Assembly: GCA_020846745.1 (NCBI GenBank)
Contig: JADLDI010000060.1
Location: 1 to 64,000, forward strand
Direction of reading: 5' to 3'
Length of the DNA stretch: 64,000 nucleotides
From: Bryobacterales bacterium
GTDB taxonomy: Bacteria > Acidobacteriota > Terriglobia > Bryobacterales > Bryobacteraceae
Under the pieces are notes generated by a model that was not told the DNA's origin, searched no databases, and was given only the letters and a program-made list of their open reading frames with translations. Below are positions 43,192 to 51,772 of the stretch, one piece after another. Both the position numbers and the translations under genes were made by a program. The first letter of the stretch is position 1. Every line of letters begins with the position of its first letter.

Positions 43192-43968
43192 CTAGATCGT
43201 CATCGCGCCGAAGCCGCCATCCACGCGGAGGATGGAGCCGGTCACGAACGAGGAGGCTTTCTCAGACGCAAGATAGATGGTGGCGGCGATGAGTTCGTCA
43301 GCCTCACCGAAGCGGGCCATCGGTGTGTGACGGAGGATCTGCTCGGTCCGTTCGGGTGTGAGCAGTTTGCGGTTCTGCTCGGCGGGGAAGAACCCCGGCA
43401 AGACGGCGTTTACGCGAACGCGATGCGGCGCCCATTCGCGGGCGAGGAACTGCGTCACCTGGTTTACCCCGGCTTTCGCGATGGAGTATGTAAAGACTTT
43501 CGACAGGGGCGGTCCGGAGGAGGCCGAGGATATGTTGATGACGGACCCGCCGCGACCGGCGTCGACCATCTGACGGCCAAAGACTTGACAGGCGAGGAAG
43601 ACGGACCTCAGGTCAACGTCGAGAATACGGCTCCATTCCTCCTCGGAGATGTCGAAGAAGGGGGTGCCGGAGTTGAGCCCGGCGGCATTGAGGAGAATAT
43701 CGACGGAGCCAAATTCGGCAAGGATCGTTTGCAGGGCCGCTTCGAGGTCGGCTTTCCTGGTCGCGTCGGCGACAATGGGCAGGGATTTGCGGCCGGTGGC
43801 GCGGACTTCGGCGGCGCGGAGGTCGAGGTTGCCCTGATGAATGTCGAGGATTGCGACATCGGCCCCGGCGTTGGCGAGGCCTACCTCCATGTGGCCGGCC
43901 AGTACGCCGCCTCCGCCGACGACGATGGCAACTTTGCCTTCGAGCGAAAACAGTTCGTTGAGAAACAT
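43192..43968 (-). CDS. SDR family oxidoreductase (D-mannonate oxidoreductase-like)
   Basis: A 258-aa short-chain dehydrogenase. The start at 43968 gives FLNELFSLEGKVAIVVGGGG with the glycine-rich NAD(P) loop GGGGVLAGHM. The catalytic serine is in VINISSASSG near residue 140 and the YxxxK dyad in FTYSIAKAGVN. The FLNELFSL start and GGGG loop resemble sugar-acid (mannonate/fructuronate) reductases, but the call is by similarity only. It is divergent from the bactofilin-like gene 77 bp away. Confidence 0.85.
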   Translation of the reverse strand: MFLNELFSLEGKVAIVVGGGGVLAGHMEVGLANAGADVAILDIHQGNLDLRAAEVRATGRKSLPIVADATRKADLEAALQTILAEFGSVDILLNAAGLNSGTPFFDISEEEWSRILDVDLRSVFLACQVFGRQMVDAGRGGSVINISSASSGPPLSKVFTYSIAKAGVNQVTQFLAREWAPHRVRVNAVLPGFFPAEQNRKLLTPERTEQILRHTPMARFGEADELIAATIYLASEKASSFVTGSILRVDGGFGAMTI

Positions 43969-44045
43969 AATACGACCTGATTGTCTACAGAACCATCGTA
44001 GCTCGTCGTAGCTCGGGCGCAAGATCGAGTGATGAGGAATTCGCT

Positions 44046-45128
44046 GTGGGAGACACTAAAGATTCAACGGCTTGCGACCGATGTACGGGTGCAGGCAGAA
44101 TGGCTCTTACAGAGGAGATACGCGAGCAAGTGGTCTTTCGCGACCAGGCACGAGCATGGCTGACCCTCGCCAGGCCTTCGGCGAATGGGTCGCCCCAAGT
44201 GTTTACGGCCGGCGACAAGCGCGTGGTGATCTCTGAGTTCGTCAATGCGCCCGAGCGGTTCCGGCTACGGGAGACGCTGCTGGTGCGCGGACATTTCGAG
44301 TGCGGAGCGGGCGCGGCGTTCGACGGTCCGGTGTATGTGGGCGGCGATTGCTATACGGGCAAAGGCTCACGATTCGAGGTGCTGTGTGTGGAAGGCCGCC
44401 TCACGTTAGGCCCGAACACAGAGATCCGGAACTGGGTGCACAGCATGGGCGCAATGGAGATGCGCGCGGGGGCAAGTGCCGGCGGGGCGGCGAGTTCCAG
44501 CCTGCGGATCCAACTGGGGCTGGATGCCGGGGCGGCTACGGTGTTTGCGCCGGAAATTGTGACCAGCGGCCGTATGCCGACCGGCGGCGATGTCCCACCG
44601 GTCACCGAGTACATCGAAATACCGGCTCCGTCGAAAGGGGTCATGCCGGAGTTAGGTAGGGTCCGCGGGTTTGATTCGCGGAAACTGGCGCCGGTCGGTT
44701 TGGAGACATGGGTATACGACGGTAGCCTGAACCTTCCACAGCCGGTACTGCTGACATCGAAACTCGTGGTGCGTGGATCGTTTGTGTGTCCGCCGGGGAG
44801 TTTGCTCGAAGACGATTTGAAATGCGGCGGGACAATCCGCGTCGGCGCCGGGTCGATCTGCCGAGGCAACCTGATTTCGCGTGGAGAGCTGACGCTAGAG
44901 GAAGAGTGCCTGTTTTCAGGAGATGTGGAGACGGGAACGATCCTGCGGCTTTGCTCGGGCGTACGCGGGTTCCGCGAGTCGGGTCCGGTGCAGGTCTCGA
45001 GCCGCGACCGGTTGCTGCTGGAACCGAACGTGGTGGTGCGTGGACACTTACGGTCTGAGGCCGCCGTCCGCGCGACGGAGACAGCGCTGGACGGCGGCCT
45101 GTCGCTCCTGCTGGCCGAGAACGGTTAA
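44046..45128 (+). CDS. Bactofilin-like polymer-forming beta-helix protein with N-terminal CxxCxGxG motif
   Basis: A 360-aa protein made of short beta-strand turns typical of bactofilin-type right-handed helices: LLVRGHFECGAGAAFDGPVY, VYVGGDCYTGKGSRFEVLCV and SKLVVRGSFVCPPGSLLEDD; a second repeat block runs from about 235 to 350. The N-terminus holds CDRCTGAG (DnaJ-like CxxCxGxG), which may bind zinc. Bactofilins polymerise without nucleotide and organise the cell envelope. The two blocks are separated by a disordered Pro/Gly segment at about 175-220. It overlaps the converging Usp gene by 4 bp. Confidence 0.65.
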   Translation: MGDTKDSTACDRCTGAGRMALTEEIREQVVFRDQARAWLTLARPSANGSPQVFTAGDKRVVISEFVNAPERFRLRETLLVRGHFECGAGAAFDGPVYVGGDCYTGKGSRFEVLCVEGRLTLGPNTEIRNWVHSMGAMEMRAGASAGGAASSSLRIQLGLDAGAATVFAPEIVTSGRMPTGGDVPPVTEYIEIPAPSKGVMPELGRVRGFDSRKLAPVGLETWVYDGSLNLPQPVLLTSKLVVRGSFVCPPGSLLEDDLKCGGTIRVGAGSICRGNLISRGELTLEEECLFSGDVETGTILRLCSGVRGFRESGPVQVSSRDRLLLEPNVVVRGHLRSEAAVRATETALDGGLSLLLAENG

Positions 45129-45997
45129 ACGCTGACGACGGGACAGGGGCTCTGACGAATGATGGAATAAGCGTTGGCGCGCAAGCGGCCGAACACGCCG
45201 GAAGCGGAACCACGGCCGATTACGACGACATCGGCCGCGACCTGCTTGGCGGCGGCTTCCACGACATGGGGGGCATCGCCCGCTTCGACAATGGTTTCAG
45301 CCTTTGTTCCCGCCTGTGCCTGCAACTCAGCGAGGCGCTCGGCAGCTTGCTTGGCAAGGTAGAGGCGCCAGTCTGGGTCAAAGTACTCACCAGTGCGTCC
45401 TTCCAAGCTGGGTGTGGCGTGCGCAATGACGAGTTTGGCCTTGGCGGCGCAGGCGAACTGGGCGGCCCAGGCGAGGGTTTTCTCGCTCTGGGGGCCAAGG
45501 TCCACGGCGCAGAGCACGGTGTTGAAACGGATCTGTTCGACGGGCGGGGCTCCTTCGAGGTGGACACCGGTCCACACCGGGCAATCGGCATCGTGCAGAA
45601 CCTTGGCAGTGACGGACCCCAGGACAAAGCGGCGGAACGGACCGTACCCGTGGGTGGGCATCACAATCAGGCTATAGCCTTCGTCATGGGCGTATCGAAC
45701 CACCTCGCGAGCCGGATCTCCTTCTAAGAGCAAGCGCTTGGGCTTGAAATCGGGGAGTTCGGAAACGAGGAAATTGCGGCTTTCTTCTTCGATCACCGCC
45801 TTGCGGTTCACATACAATTCCGCGAGCGCGGTGGAGCCGGCTTCCATGGAAGCAAACTCATAGTGGGGCGGCGGGATGATGTGCAGCATGGTGACTTCCG
45901 CGCCGTACTGCTCGGAAAGGGCTTTGGCGTAACGGGCGGCGCCGATTGCGCGCTGCGAGAAATCAACGGGCAGCAGGATCTTGGCGAGCGAAAACAT
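45125..45997 (-). CDS. Universal stress protein with two Usp domains
   Basis: Start at ATG 45997, behind an AAGGAGG ribosome binding site. The 290-aa protein has two Usp domains (about residues 1-145 and 150-290). Domain 1 begins KILLPVDFSQRAIGAARYAK and has HGYGPFRRFVLGSVT; domain 2 has LCAVDLGPQSEKTLAWAAQF and ends GRGSASGVFGRLRANAYSII with CPVVSV. Both have G-x-G-type ATP loops, so nucleotide binding is likely. Role: stress or dormancy response. It converges with the bactofilin-like gene. Confidence 0.93.
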   Translation of the reverse strand: MFSLAKILLPVDFSQRAIGAARYAKALSEQYGAEVTMLHIIPPPHYEFASMEAGSTALAELYVNRKAVIEEESRNFLVSELPDFKPKRLLLEGDPAREVVRYAHDEGYSLIVMPTHGYGPFRRFVLGSVTAKVLHDADCPVWTGVHLEGAPPVEQIRFNTVLCAVDLGPQSEKTLAWAAQFACAAKAKLVIAHATPSLEGRTGEYFDPDWRLYLAKQAAERLAELQAQAGTKAETIVEAGDAPHVVEAAAKQVAADVVVIGRGSASGVFGRLRANAYSIIRQSPCPVVSV

Positions 45998-46101
45998 TAG
46001 GCACCTCCTTCTACCTCTGTTGTATATCGGTGCACGTCGCATGCCAAGCCCCCCGCGAGGAACCCGGTATTTCGTTTCGCACTTTGTTGATTTCTGGAGG
46101 C

Positions 46102-46755
46102 TTAGGCCGGCTGGATATAGATATTGCGAAACGAAATGGGCGTCCCTTCGGATTGGAGGCAGATCGCCCCCTTGGTCTGGCTGACGTTGGTGGCGTGGTT
46201 GACGAGGTCGCCGTTGACCCAAACCGTGATTTCCGACCCCTTACACAGGATCTCCATATGGTTCCACTGGCCGAGGGGCTTTTCGGAACCGTCGGTGAGG
46301 TTGATGTGCCGGCGGTCTTTGCGGCGAGTCTCGGCATTGGGAACGTCGAGGGTCGTGCCGATGACCCAGAAGTCGCCGGCTTCGCCAGTGAAGAGTTGCA
46401 CTTCGATGCACTTGGGCCACACGCCCAAAGCGTTCGGCGTGGTGGTGTGAACGAGTACGCCGTTGTTGCCACGGGTGATGTCGGCGGGCCACATCCATTC
46501 GACACTGAGCCGGTAATCGCTGAACTCGCGGGTTGTTTTGAGATATCCGGGAGGCTTGCCGGCGCAGTGAAGGATGCCGTTCTTGACCGTCCAGACGGAG
46601 GACATAGGAGTGACGGTGTCCTGGGTCTTGGTGTTGGGGTCCCACAAGTAGTGGGTCCAGCCTTTGAGATTCTTGCCGTTGAAGAGGGCGGTCCGCTTGG
46701 CGGCGGCAGGGAGCAGGGCGGCGGTGGAGAGGGCGACGAAAGTACGGCGAAGCAT
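46102..46755 (-). CDS. DUF1080 family exported protein (second)
   Basis: The 217-aa protein has a signal peptide (MLRRTFVALSTAALLPAAA) and one DUF1080 domain: TALFNGKNLKGWTHYLWDPN, SSVWTVKNGILHCAGKPPGY, DITRGNNGVLVHTTT, and WNHMEILCKGSEITVWVNGD. Members include 3-keto-glucoside and disaccharide hydrolases. It shares the domain with the protein at 32511-33437 but lacks the N-terminal beta extension. It lies 104 bp after the Usp gene start, reading in the same direction. Confidence 0.9.
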   Translation of the reverse strand: MLRRTFVALSTAALLPAAAKRTALFNGKNLKGWTHYLWDPNTKTQDTVTPMSSVWTVKNGILHCAGKPPGYLKTTREFSDYRLSVEWMWPADITRGNNGVLVHTTTPNALGVWPKCIEVQLFTGEAGDFWVIGTTLDVPNAETRRKDRRHINLTDGSEKPLGQWNHMEILCKGSEITVWVNGDLVNHATNVSQTKGAICLQSEGTPISFRNIYIQPA

Positions 46756-46899
46756 AGTTTTCGCTCTGATTATAGGATAGACGGCCAGCCGACGACCGGA
46801 TTTATGCGTAAAAACCTAGCCAGACGGCCGCGGGCTGACGCGCCGCGGCACGGTTACGTAGTGCAGTGCGTAACAGTGAGAGCATCGTCAACAACGTCT

Positions 46900-47574
46900 T
46901 TACAGCGGGCGGCGGGTGCTGCGGATGTCGCCGGTGCCGTGGATTTCGGCGTCGAGGTGGTGCATTTCGGTTTCGAGTAACGCGATGTGCTCTTCTTCCT
47001 CGGCGGCTAACTCGAGGTATAAGTCGCGCTCCATGCCCTCGGGCGCGTTGGCGGCGGCTGCTTTGAAATGGGCTTGGGTTCGCTTTTCCATTTCGACGGC
47101 GCGTTCATAGAGGCGCATCAGGCCATGCTGGCCGCCGAAGTCGATACCGGCGAACATGCTGTCGGCGAGTAACTGCTCAATCCGCGGAGAAAGCGTCAGC
47201 ACGTTAGGATCGAGATGGGCGTGATACTTCTCTTCCAACTCGTGTAAGTGGTCGAGTTCGTTTTGGGCCATGTAGTCGAGGATGACGCGCTCTTCGTGAT
47301 CGGGCGTGCGGTCGAGCGCCATCCGATAGAAGTGATAGGCGTTGAGTTCGAACTGCAAGGCTTCGCGGATAGCGGCGAAGCTCATCGGGTTCTCGATAGA
47401 ACGGTTTGAGATGTCTTCTAACTCACCGCCACAGAGGAAGCACTTGCCATAAGGGAAAGCGAACCCCGTGGAGAGCTTGTGACAGGCTTTGCAGCGCCAG
47501 GTGTAGCGAACCTGCGAGCAGCAGATTTCGTCCTGATCGAGGACGGCGTGGCACTTTGGGCAGGTTGACGGCAT
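46900..47574 (-). CDS. Rubrerythrin-like protein with N-terminal cysteine clusters
   Basis: A 224-aa protein. Residues 1-55 hold cysteine pairs (STCPKCHA; EICCSQ; CKAC; KCFLCGGEL) suggesting rubredoxin- or zinc-ribbon-type sites. From about 60 comes a ferritin-like four-helix domain with metal-binding glutamates and histidines (EALQFELNAYHFYRMALD; LDYMAQNELDHLHELEEKYH; ERAVEMEKRTQAHFKAAAA; ELAAEEEEHIALLETEMHHL). Rubrerythrins reduce peroxide. It begins 4 bp after the Nfn-type fusion gene, so electrons could come from that NAD(P)H enzyme; this is inference. Confidence 0.85.
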   Translation of the reverse strand: MPSTCPKCHAVLDQDEICCSQVRYTWRCKACHKLSTGFAFPYGKCFLCGGELEDISNRSIENPMSFAAIREALQFELNAYHFYRMALDRTPDHEERVILDYMAQNELDHLHELEEKYHAHLDPNVLTLSPRIEQLLADSMFAGIDFGGQHGLMRLYERAVEMEKRTQAHFKAAAANAPEGMERDLYLELAAEEEEHIALLETEMHHLDAEIHGTGDIRSTRRPL

Positions 47575-47578
47575 CGAG

Positions 47579-49939
47579 TTAGCTTTCCAATCCCATGTAA
47601 GCGAGCATTCCTTTGGCGGCGCGGCGTCCAGCGCCCATGGCGAGGATGACAGTGGCCGCTCCGGTTACGATATCACCGCCGGCGAAAACGCCCGGTTCGG
47701 AGGTCATGCCAGTCGCTTCGTCCACATCGATATAGCCCCACTTGTTGACCTTCAGGCCGGGAGTTGTTTGGGCGATGATCGGGTTGGCGGAAGTGCCGAG
47801 GGCGTAGATAACCGTGTCGACGGGGAGGTCGAATTCAGAGCCCTGGACGGGAACGGGACGGCGGCGGCCGGAGGAATCGGGTTCGCCGAGTTCCATCTTC
47901 TGGCAGCGCATAGCGGTAACCCAACCTTGCGGAGAGCCGATAATCTCCACCGGATTGGTAAGCCAGTGGAACTCGACTCCCTCTTCCATCGCGTGTTCGA
48001 GTTCTTCGACACGGGCGGGAGATTCGCGGCGGGACCGGCGGTAGACGACCTTCACCTGCTCAGCGCCCATGCGGAGCGCGACGCGAGCGGCGTCCATGGC
48101 GGTGTTCCCGGCCCCGATGACGGCGACACTATGGCCCATGCCGACCGGCGTGTCGTAGAGGGCCTGCTGATAGCCGCGCATCAGGTTCACGCGGGTGAGG
48201 AACTCATTGGCGGAGAAGACGCCGTTGAAAGCTTCACCCGGGATACCCATGAATTTGGGCGAACCGGCGCCCGTGGCAATGAAGATGGTGTCGTAGCCCT
48301 GGACCTTCATCAGGTCAGGAATCGTGAACAACTTGCCGATGACGGTATCGAGCTTGATGTCGACACCGAGTTTGCGGAGACCGTCGATTTCGCGATCGAT
48401 GATGACGTCGGGCAGCCGGAACTCAGGGATGCCGTACTTGAGCACGCCGCCCGCGACATGGAGGGCTTCGAAGACGGTTACTTCAACGCCCTTCTTGGCG
48501 AGGTCGCCGGCGCAGGCAAGGCCGGCGGGTCCGGAGCCGATTATGGCGGCTTTCTTGCGAGGCTTGCCGTTGGTAGTATAGGCAGGGACATCGTCCCAAC
48601 CTTGCCCGGCGGCAGCATCGGCCACGAAGCGTTCCAGGCGGCCAATGGCGACGGGCTCATGCTTCACACCGACGATGCACGGCGCCTCGCACTGAGACTC
48701 CTGTGGGCAGACGCGTCCGCAAACGGCAGGCAGTCCATTCGCATCTTTAAGGACGCGATACGCTTCGCGGATGTCGCGGCGCGAAATAGCGGCGATGAAT
48801 TCGGGAATATCGATGCTGACCGGGCAACCGGGAACGCAGCGGGGCTTCTTGCACTGCAGGCAGCGGTCGGCTTCGCGAATGGCGTCTTCGAGCGTGAAGC
48901 CGAGCGCAACTTCGTTGAAATTGTGGCGGCGAACTTCCGCGGGCTGGTGCGGCATAGGCGTCCGCTTGGAGGCGACGTTGCGGGCGTTCTTGGGAACGCG
49001 CGGACCGCTGGCAGGCGGGAATGCCTGGGGCAGCGTCATGGGGACGACCGGCTCCGCGCACGGCATGGAAGCGAGCTTCGCGTCTTCACGGCGATAGCGT
49101 TCCATGCTTTCCTTCTCTTCGCGCGAGAAGCGCCGCTGGCGCAGTGAGAGTTCCTCGAAATTGACCAGGTGGCCGTCGAAATCGGCGCCATCGACACAGG
49201 CGAACTTCATCTTGCCGCCGACGGTAACGCGGCATGAGCCGCACATGCCGGTGCCGTCGACCATGATGGAATTAAGCGAGACGATGGTCGGGACGCCGAA
49301 CGGCCGTGTGACCTCGCAGCAGGCGCGCATCATCGGGATGGGTCCGATGGCGACGGTGCGGCCGATGTGCTCGCCGCGGGTGAGCACGTCCCGAAGCGCT
49401 TCAGTGACCAGACCTTTGCGGCCGTAGGACCCGTCGTCGGTGGTGATGATGACCTCGCCGGCGTGTTCGCGGAACTTGTCTTCCCAAAAAACGAGGTCGC
49501 GATTGCGGAAGCCGATGATGGCGATTGTGCGGTTGCCCGCTGCCTGATAATCGCGCAGTTGTGGGAATATTGGCGCAACGCCCAAGCCGCCGCCCACCAA
49601 CACAACCGTATCCAAATCGTTTTCAATTTCGCTTTGGAGGCCCAAAGGTCCGATGAAGTCGAGGATATAATCGCCCTGTTTCAGTTCCATCATCTGGAAC
49701 GTAGTCTTGCCGACGGCCTGGACGACAACCGTAACAGTTCCGGCGTTTCGGTCGTAATCTGCGACGGTTAGCGGAATCCGCTCGCCCAATTCGTCGATGC
49801 GAACCATCACGAAATGACCGGACTTGGCGGCCTTGGCCACGTCGGGCGCTACGACGTCCCACAGGAACGTAGTGGGACCAAATTGCTCACGTCGGGCTAT
49901 GCGATACACGGAGTCTCCGGTCTTAATGGTGCAATTCAT
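47579..49939 (-). CDS. NfnAB/SudBA-type fusion: flavin reductase plus glutamate synthase small-chain-like subunit
   Basis: The 786-aa protein joins two domains usually encoded separately. Residues 1-290 are a ferredoxin-NADP reductase/DHOD-B-like unit with a [2Fe-2S] site (TGMCGSCRVTVGGKMKFACV). Residues 320-786 are a GltD-like unit with cysteines for [4Fe-4S] clusters (DRCLQCKKPRCVPGCPV; CGRVCPQESQCEAPC), an FAD motif (IIGSGPAGLACAGDLAKKGV) and NADPH site (VIGAGNTAMDAARVALRMGA). Known homologues include sulfide dehydrogenase and electron-bifurcating NADH-dependent ferredoxin:NADP oxidoreductase. The bifurcation role is an inference. It is the first gene of an operon with the rubrerythrin-like gene. 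Confidence 0.9.
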   Translation of the reverse strand: MNCTIKTGDSVYRIARREQFGPTTFLWDVVAPDVAKAAKSGHFVMVRIDELGERIPLTVADYDRNAGTVTVVVQAVGKTTFQMMELKQGDYILDFIGPLGLQSEIENDLDTVVLVGGGLGVAPIFPQLRDYQAAGNRTIAIIGFRNRDLVFWEDKFREHAGEVIITTDDGSYGRKGLVTEALRDVLTRGEHIGRTVAIGPIPMMRACCEVTRPFGVPTIVSLNSIMVDGTGMCGSCRVTVGGKMKFACVDGADFDGHLVNFEELSLRQRRFSREEKESMERYRREDAKLASMPCAEPVVPMTLPQAFPPASGPRVPKNARNVASKRTPMPHQPAEVRRHNFNEVALGFTLEDAIREADRCLQCKKPRCVPGCPVSIDIPEFIAAISRRDIREAYRVLKDANGLPAVCGRVCPQESQCEAPCIVGVKHEPVAIGRLERFVADAAAGQGWDDVPAYTTNGKPRKKAAIIGSGPAGLACAGDLAKKGVEVTVFEALHVAGGVLKYGIPEFRLPDVIIDREIDGLRKLGVDIKLDTVIGKLFTIPDLMKVQGYDTIFIATGAGSPKFMGIPGEAFNGVFSANEFLTRVNLMRGYQQALYDTPVGMGHSVAVIGAGNTAMDAARVALRMGAEQVKVVYRRSRRESPARVEELEHAMEEGVEFHWLTNPVEIIGSPQGWVTAMRCQKMELGEPDSSGRRRPVPVQGSEFDLPVDTVIYALGTSANPIIAQTTPGLKVNKWGYIDVDEATGMTSEPGVFAGGDIVTGAATVILAMGAGRRAAKGMLAYMGLES

Positions 49940-49981
49940 CTTCCAAAGGGAGAGTTGGCGGTAGCATAGTGGGAACTAACT

Positions 49982-50998
49982 ATGCGCGCAGCCTATTACG
50001 CCGGCAAGGAAACGATTCATGTGGGGGACTGTGTCCCGGAGGCGCCCGGTGCGGGTCAGGTCCAGATTCGGGTTTCGCATTGCGGGATCTGCGGGACCGA
50101 TTTGCATGTGTGGCACGGCCACATGGACCATCGGGTGAAGACACCGCAGGTGATCGGGCATGAGATGTCCGGGACGATTGAAGCGGTGGGAGAGGGAGTG
50201 AGCGGATGGTCGGCAGGCGACCGTGTAACCGTGATGCCGCTCGACCCGTGCGGCGAATGCGCCGCATGCAAGGCGGGCCACGGCCATGTGTGCATGAAGC
50301 TGAAGTTCATCGGCATCGATGTGCCGGGCGCGCTGCAGACACTATGGACCGTTCCGGCACACACACTGCACCGGATACCGGATTCGCTGACGCTGGAACA
50401 CGCGGCGCTGATCGAGCCGGTCGCGGTGGCGTGCCACGATGTGAGATTGGGCGAGGTGAAGGCGGGCGAGTATGCGGTGGTGCTGGGAGGCGGTCCGATC
50501 GGGACGCTGGTGGCGCTGGTCGCGAAGCAGGCCGGTGCGCGGGTGCTGGTGAGCGAAGTGAATCCGTTCCGGATCGAGCTGGCGCGAAAACTGGGGCTGG
50601 ATGTCGTCGATCCGAAAGAGATCGACTTGATCCAGCATGTGTGGGCAGAGACGGGCGGCACGGGCGCGGACGTTGTGTTCGAAGTGACCGGCAATGCCGC
50701 AAGCGCCGAAGTGATGACGGAGTTGCCGCGTGTGCGCGGGCGCATCGTGATTGTCGGCGTGTTCGCGAAACCGGTGCCGGTGAATCTTCATAAGTTCTTC
50801 TGGCGCGAGTTGAAACTGTGCGGCGCCCGTGTGTATGAGCACCAGGATTTCGAGAAGGCGATTGAACTGGCCGCATCGCGGGCCTTGCCGTTCGATGGCT
50901 TGATTACCGACGTCTATGCGCTCGACCGGTTGGGAGAAGGATTACAGCAGATGGAAAAGGGCGGCGCGGTGATGAAGATCTTAGTGGAGTGCAAGTAA
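49982..50998 (+). CDS. Zinc-dependent medium-chain dehydrogenase
   Basis: A 338-aa MDR-type alcohol/polyol dehydrogenase. Catalytic zinc ligands lie in SHCGICGTD and IGHEMSGTIEAVGEG, structural zinc cysteines in DPCGECAACKAGHGHVC and the NAD loop in VVLGGGPIGTLVALVA. It resembles sorbitol, threonine or L-galactonate-type dehydrogenases, but the substrate is unknown. It is followed by the KduD gene after 3 bp and a DUF4380 gene, so it likely oxidises a sugar or sugar acid in the same pathway. Confidence 0.9.
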   Translation: MRAAYYAGKETIHVGDCVPEAPGAGQVQIRVSHCGICGTDLHVWHGHMDHRVKTPQVIGHEMSGTIEAVGEGVSGWSAGDRVTVMPLDPCGECAACKAGHGHVCMKLKFIGIDVPGALQTLWTVPAHTLHRIPDSLTLEHAALIEPVAVACHDVRLGEVKAGEYAVVLGGGPIGTLVALVAKQAGARVLVSEVNPFRIELARKLGLDVVDPKEIDLIQHVWAETGGTGADVVFEVTGNAASAEVMTELPRVRGRIVIVGVFAKPVPVNLHKFFWRELKLCGARVYEHQDFEKAIELAASRALPFDGLITDVYALDRLGEGLQQMEKGGAVMKILVECK

Positions 50999-51001
50999 GC
51001 C

Positions 51002-51772
51002 ATGAGCGTCCTGGACTTATTTAAGTTAGACGGTAAGGTCGCCTTAGTGACCGGCTCGCGGCGCGGCATTGGCCGTGCAATGGCCGAAGCGCTGGCCGAG
51101 GCTGGGGCGGACGTCATCGGCGTGAGCGCGCAGATGGAAGGCGATGAGAGCGAAGTTGGGCAGGCGATCCGCGCACGCGGCCGGAAGTTCACGGGGCTGG
51201 CCTGCGACTTCTCCGACCGGAACGCGATTTACGAGTTAGTAAAGACCGTGAATGAACGGTTCCCGGTGGTGGACATTCTGGTGAATAACGCGGGGACCAT
51301 CTTGCGGAAGCCCGCGGCCGAGCATCCGGATGAGTATTGGGACAAGATCATCGAGATCAACTTGAGTTCGCAATTTGTGCTGACGCGCGAGATCGGCAAG
51401 AGGATGGTGGAGCGCGGCAGCGGTAAGGTGATCTTCACGGCGTCGCTGTTGACGTTCCAAGGCGGGATCACCGTGCCCGGTTACGCGGCGAGCAAAGGCG
51501 GTGTCGGGAGTTTGGTGAAGGCGTTCGCGAATGAATGGGCGGGCAAGGGCGTGAACGTAAACGCCATTGCTCCGGGGTATATCGCGACCGACAACACCAC
51601 GGCATTGCGGGCCGATCCGGTGCGCAACCCGGCGATCCTGTCGCGCATTCCGGCGGGCCGTTGGGGCGAACCGGGCGATTTTAAGGGTGCGACCGTGTTT
51701 CTCGCCTCGCAGGCGGCCGACTATGTTCACGGCGAGATACTCGTGGTGGACGGCGGATGGATGGGCCGGTAA
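51002..51772 (+). CDS. kduD: 2-dehydro-3-deoxy-D-gluconate 5-dehydrogenase-like (KduD family SDR)
   Basis: A 256-aa SDR with the NAD loop TGSRRGIGRAMAEAL, NNAG near residue 95, catalytic serine in IFTASLL and the YAASK dyad. The C-terminal stretch APGYIATDNTTALRADPVRN and RIPAGRWGEPGDFKGATVF matches the KduD signature well. KduD reduces 5-keto-4-deoxyuronate-derived intermediates in pectin/alginate (uronate) breakdown. Its stop overlaps the next start (TAATG), giving translational coupling with the DUF4380 gene. Confidence 0.88.
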   Translation: MSVLDLFKLDGKVALVTGSRRGIGRAMAEALAEAGADVIGVSAQMEGDESEVGQAIRARGRKFTGLACDFSDRNAIYELVKTVNERFPVVDILVNNAGTILRKPAAEHPDEYWDKIIEINLSSQFVLTREIGKRMVERGSGKVIFTASLLTFQGGITVPGYAASKGGVGSLVKAFANEWAGKGVNVNAIAPGYIATDNTTALRADPVRNPAILSRIPAGRWGEPGDFKGATVFLASQAADYVHGEILVVDGGWMGR

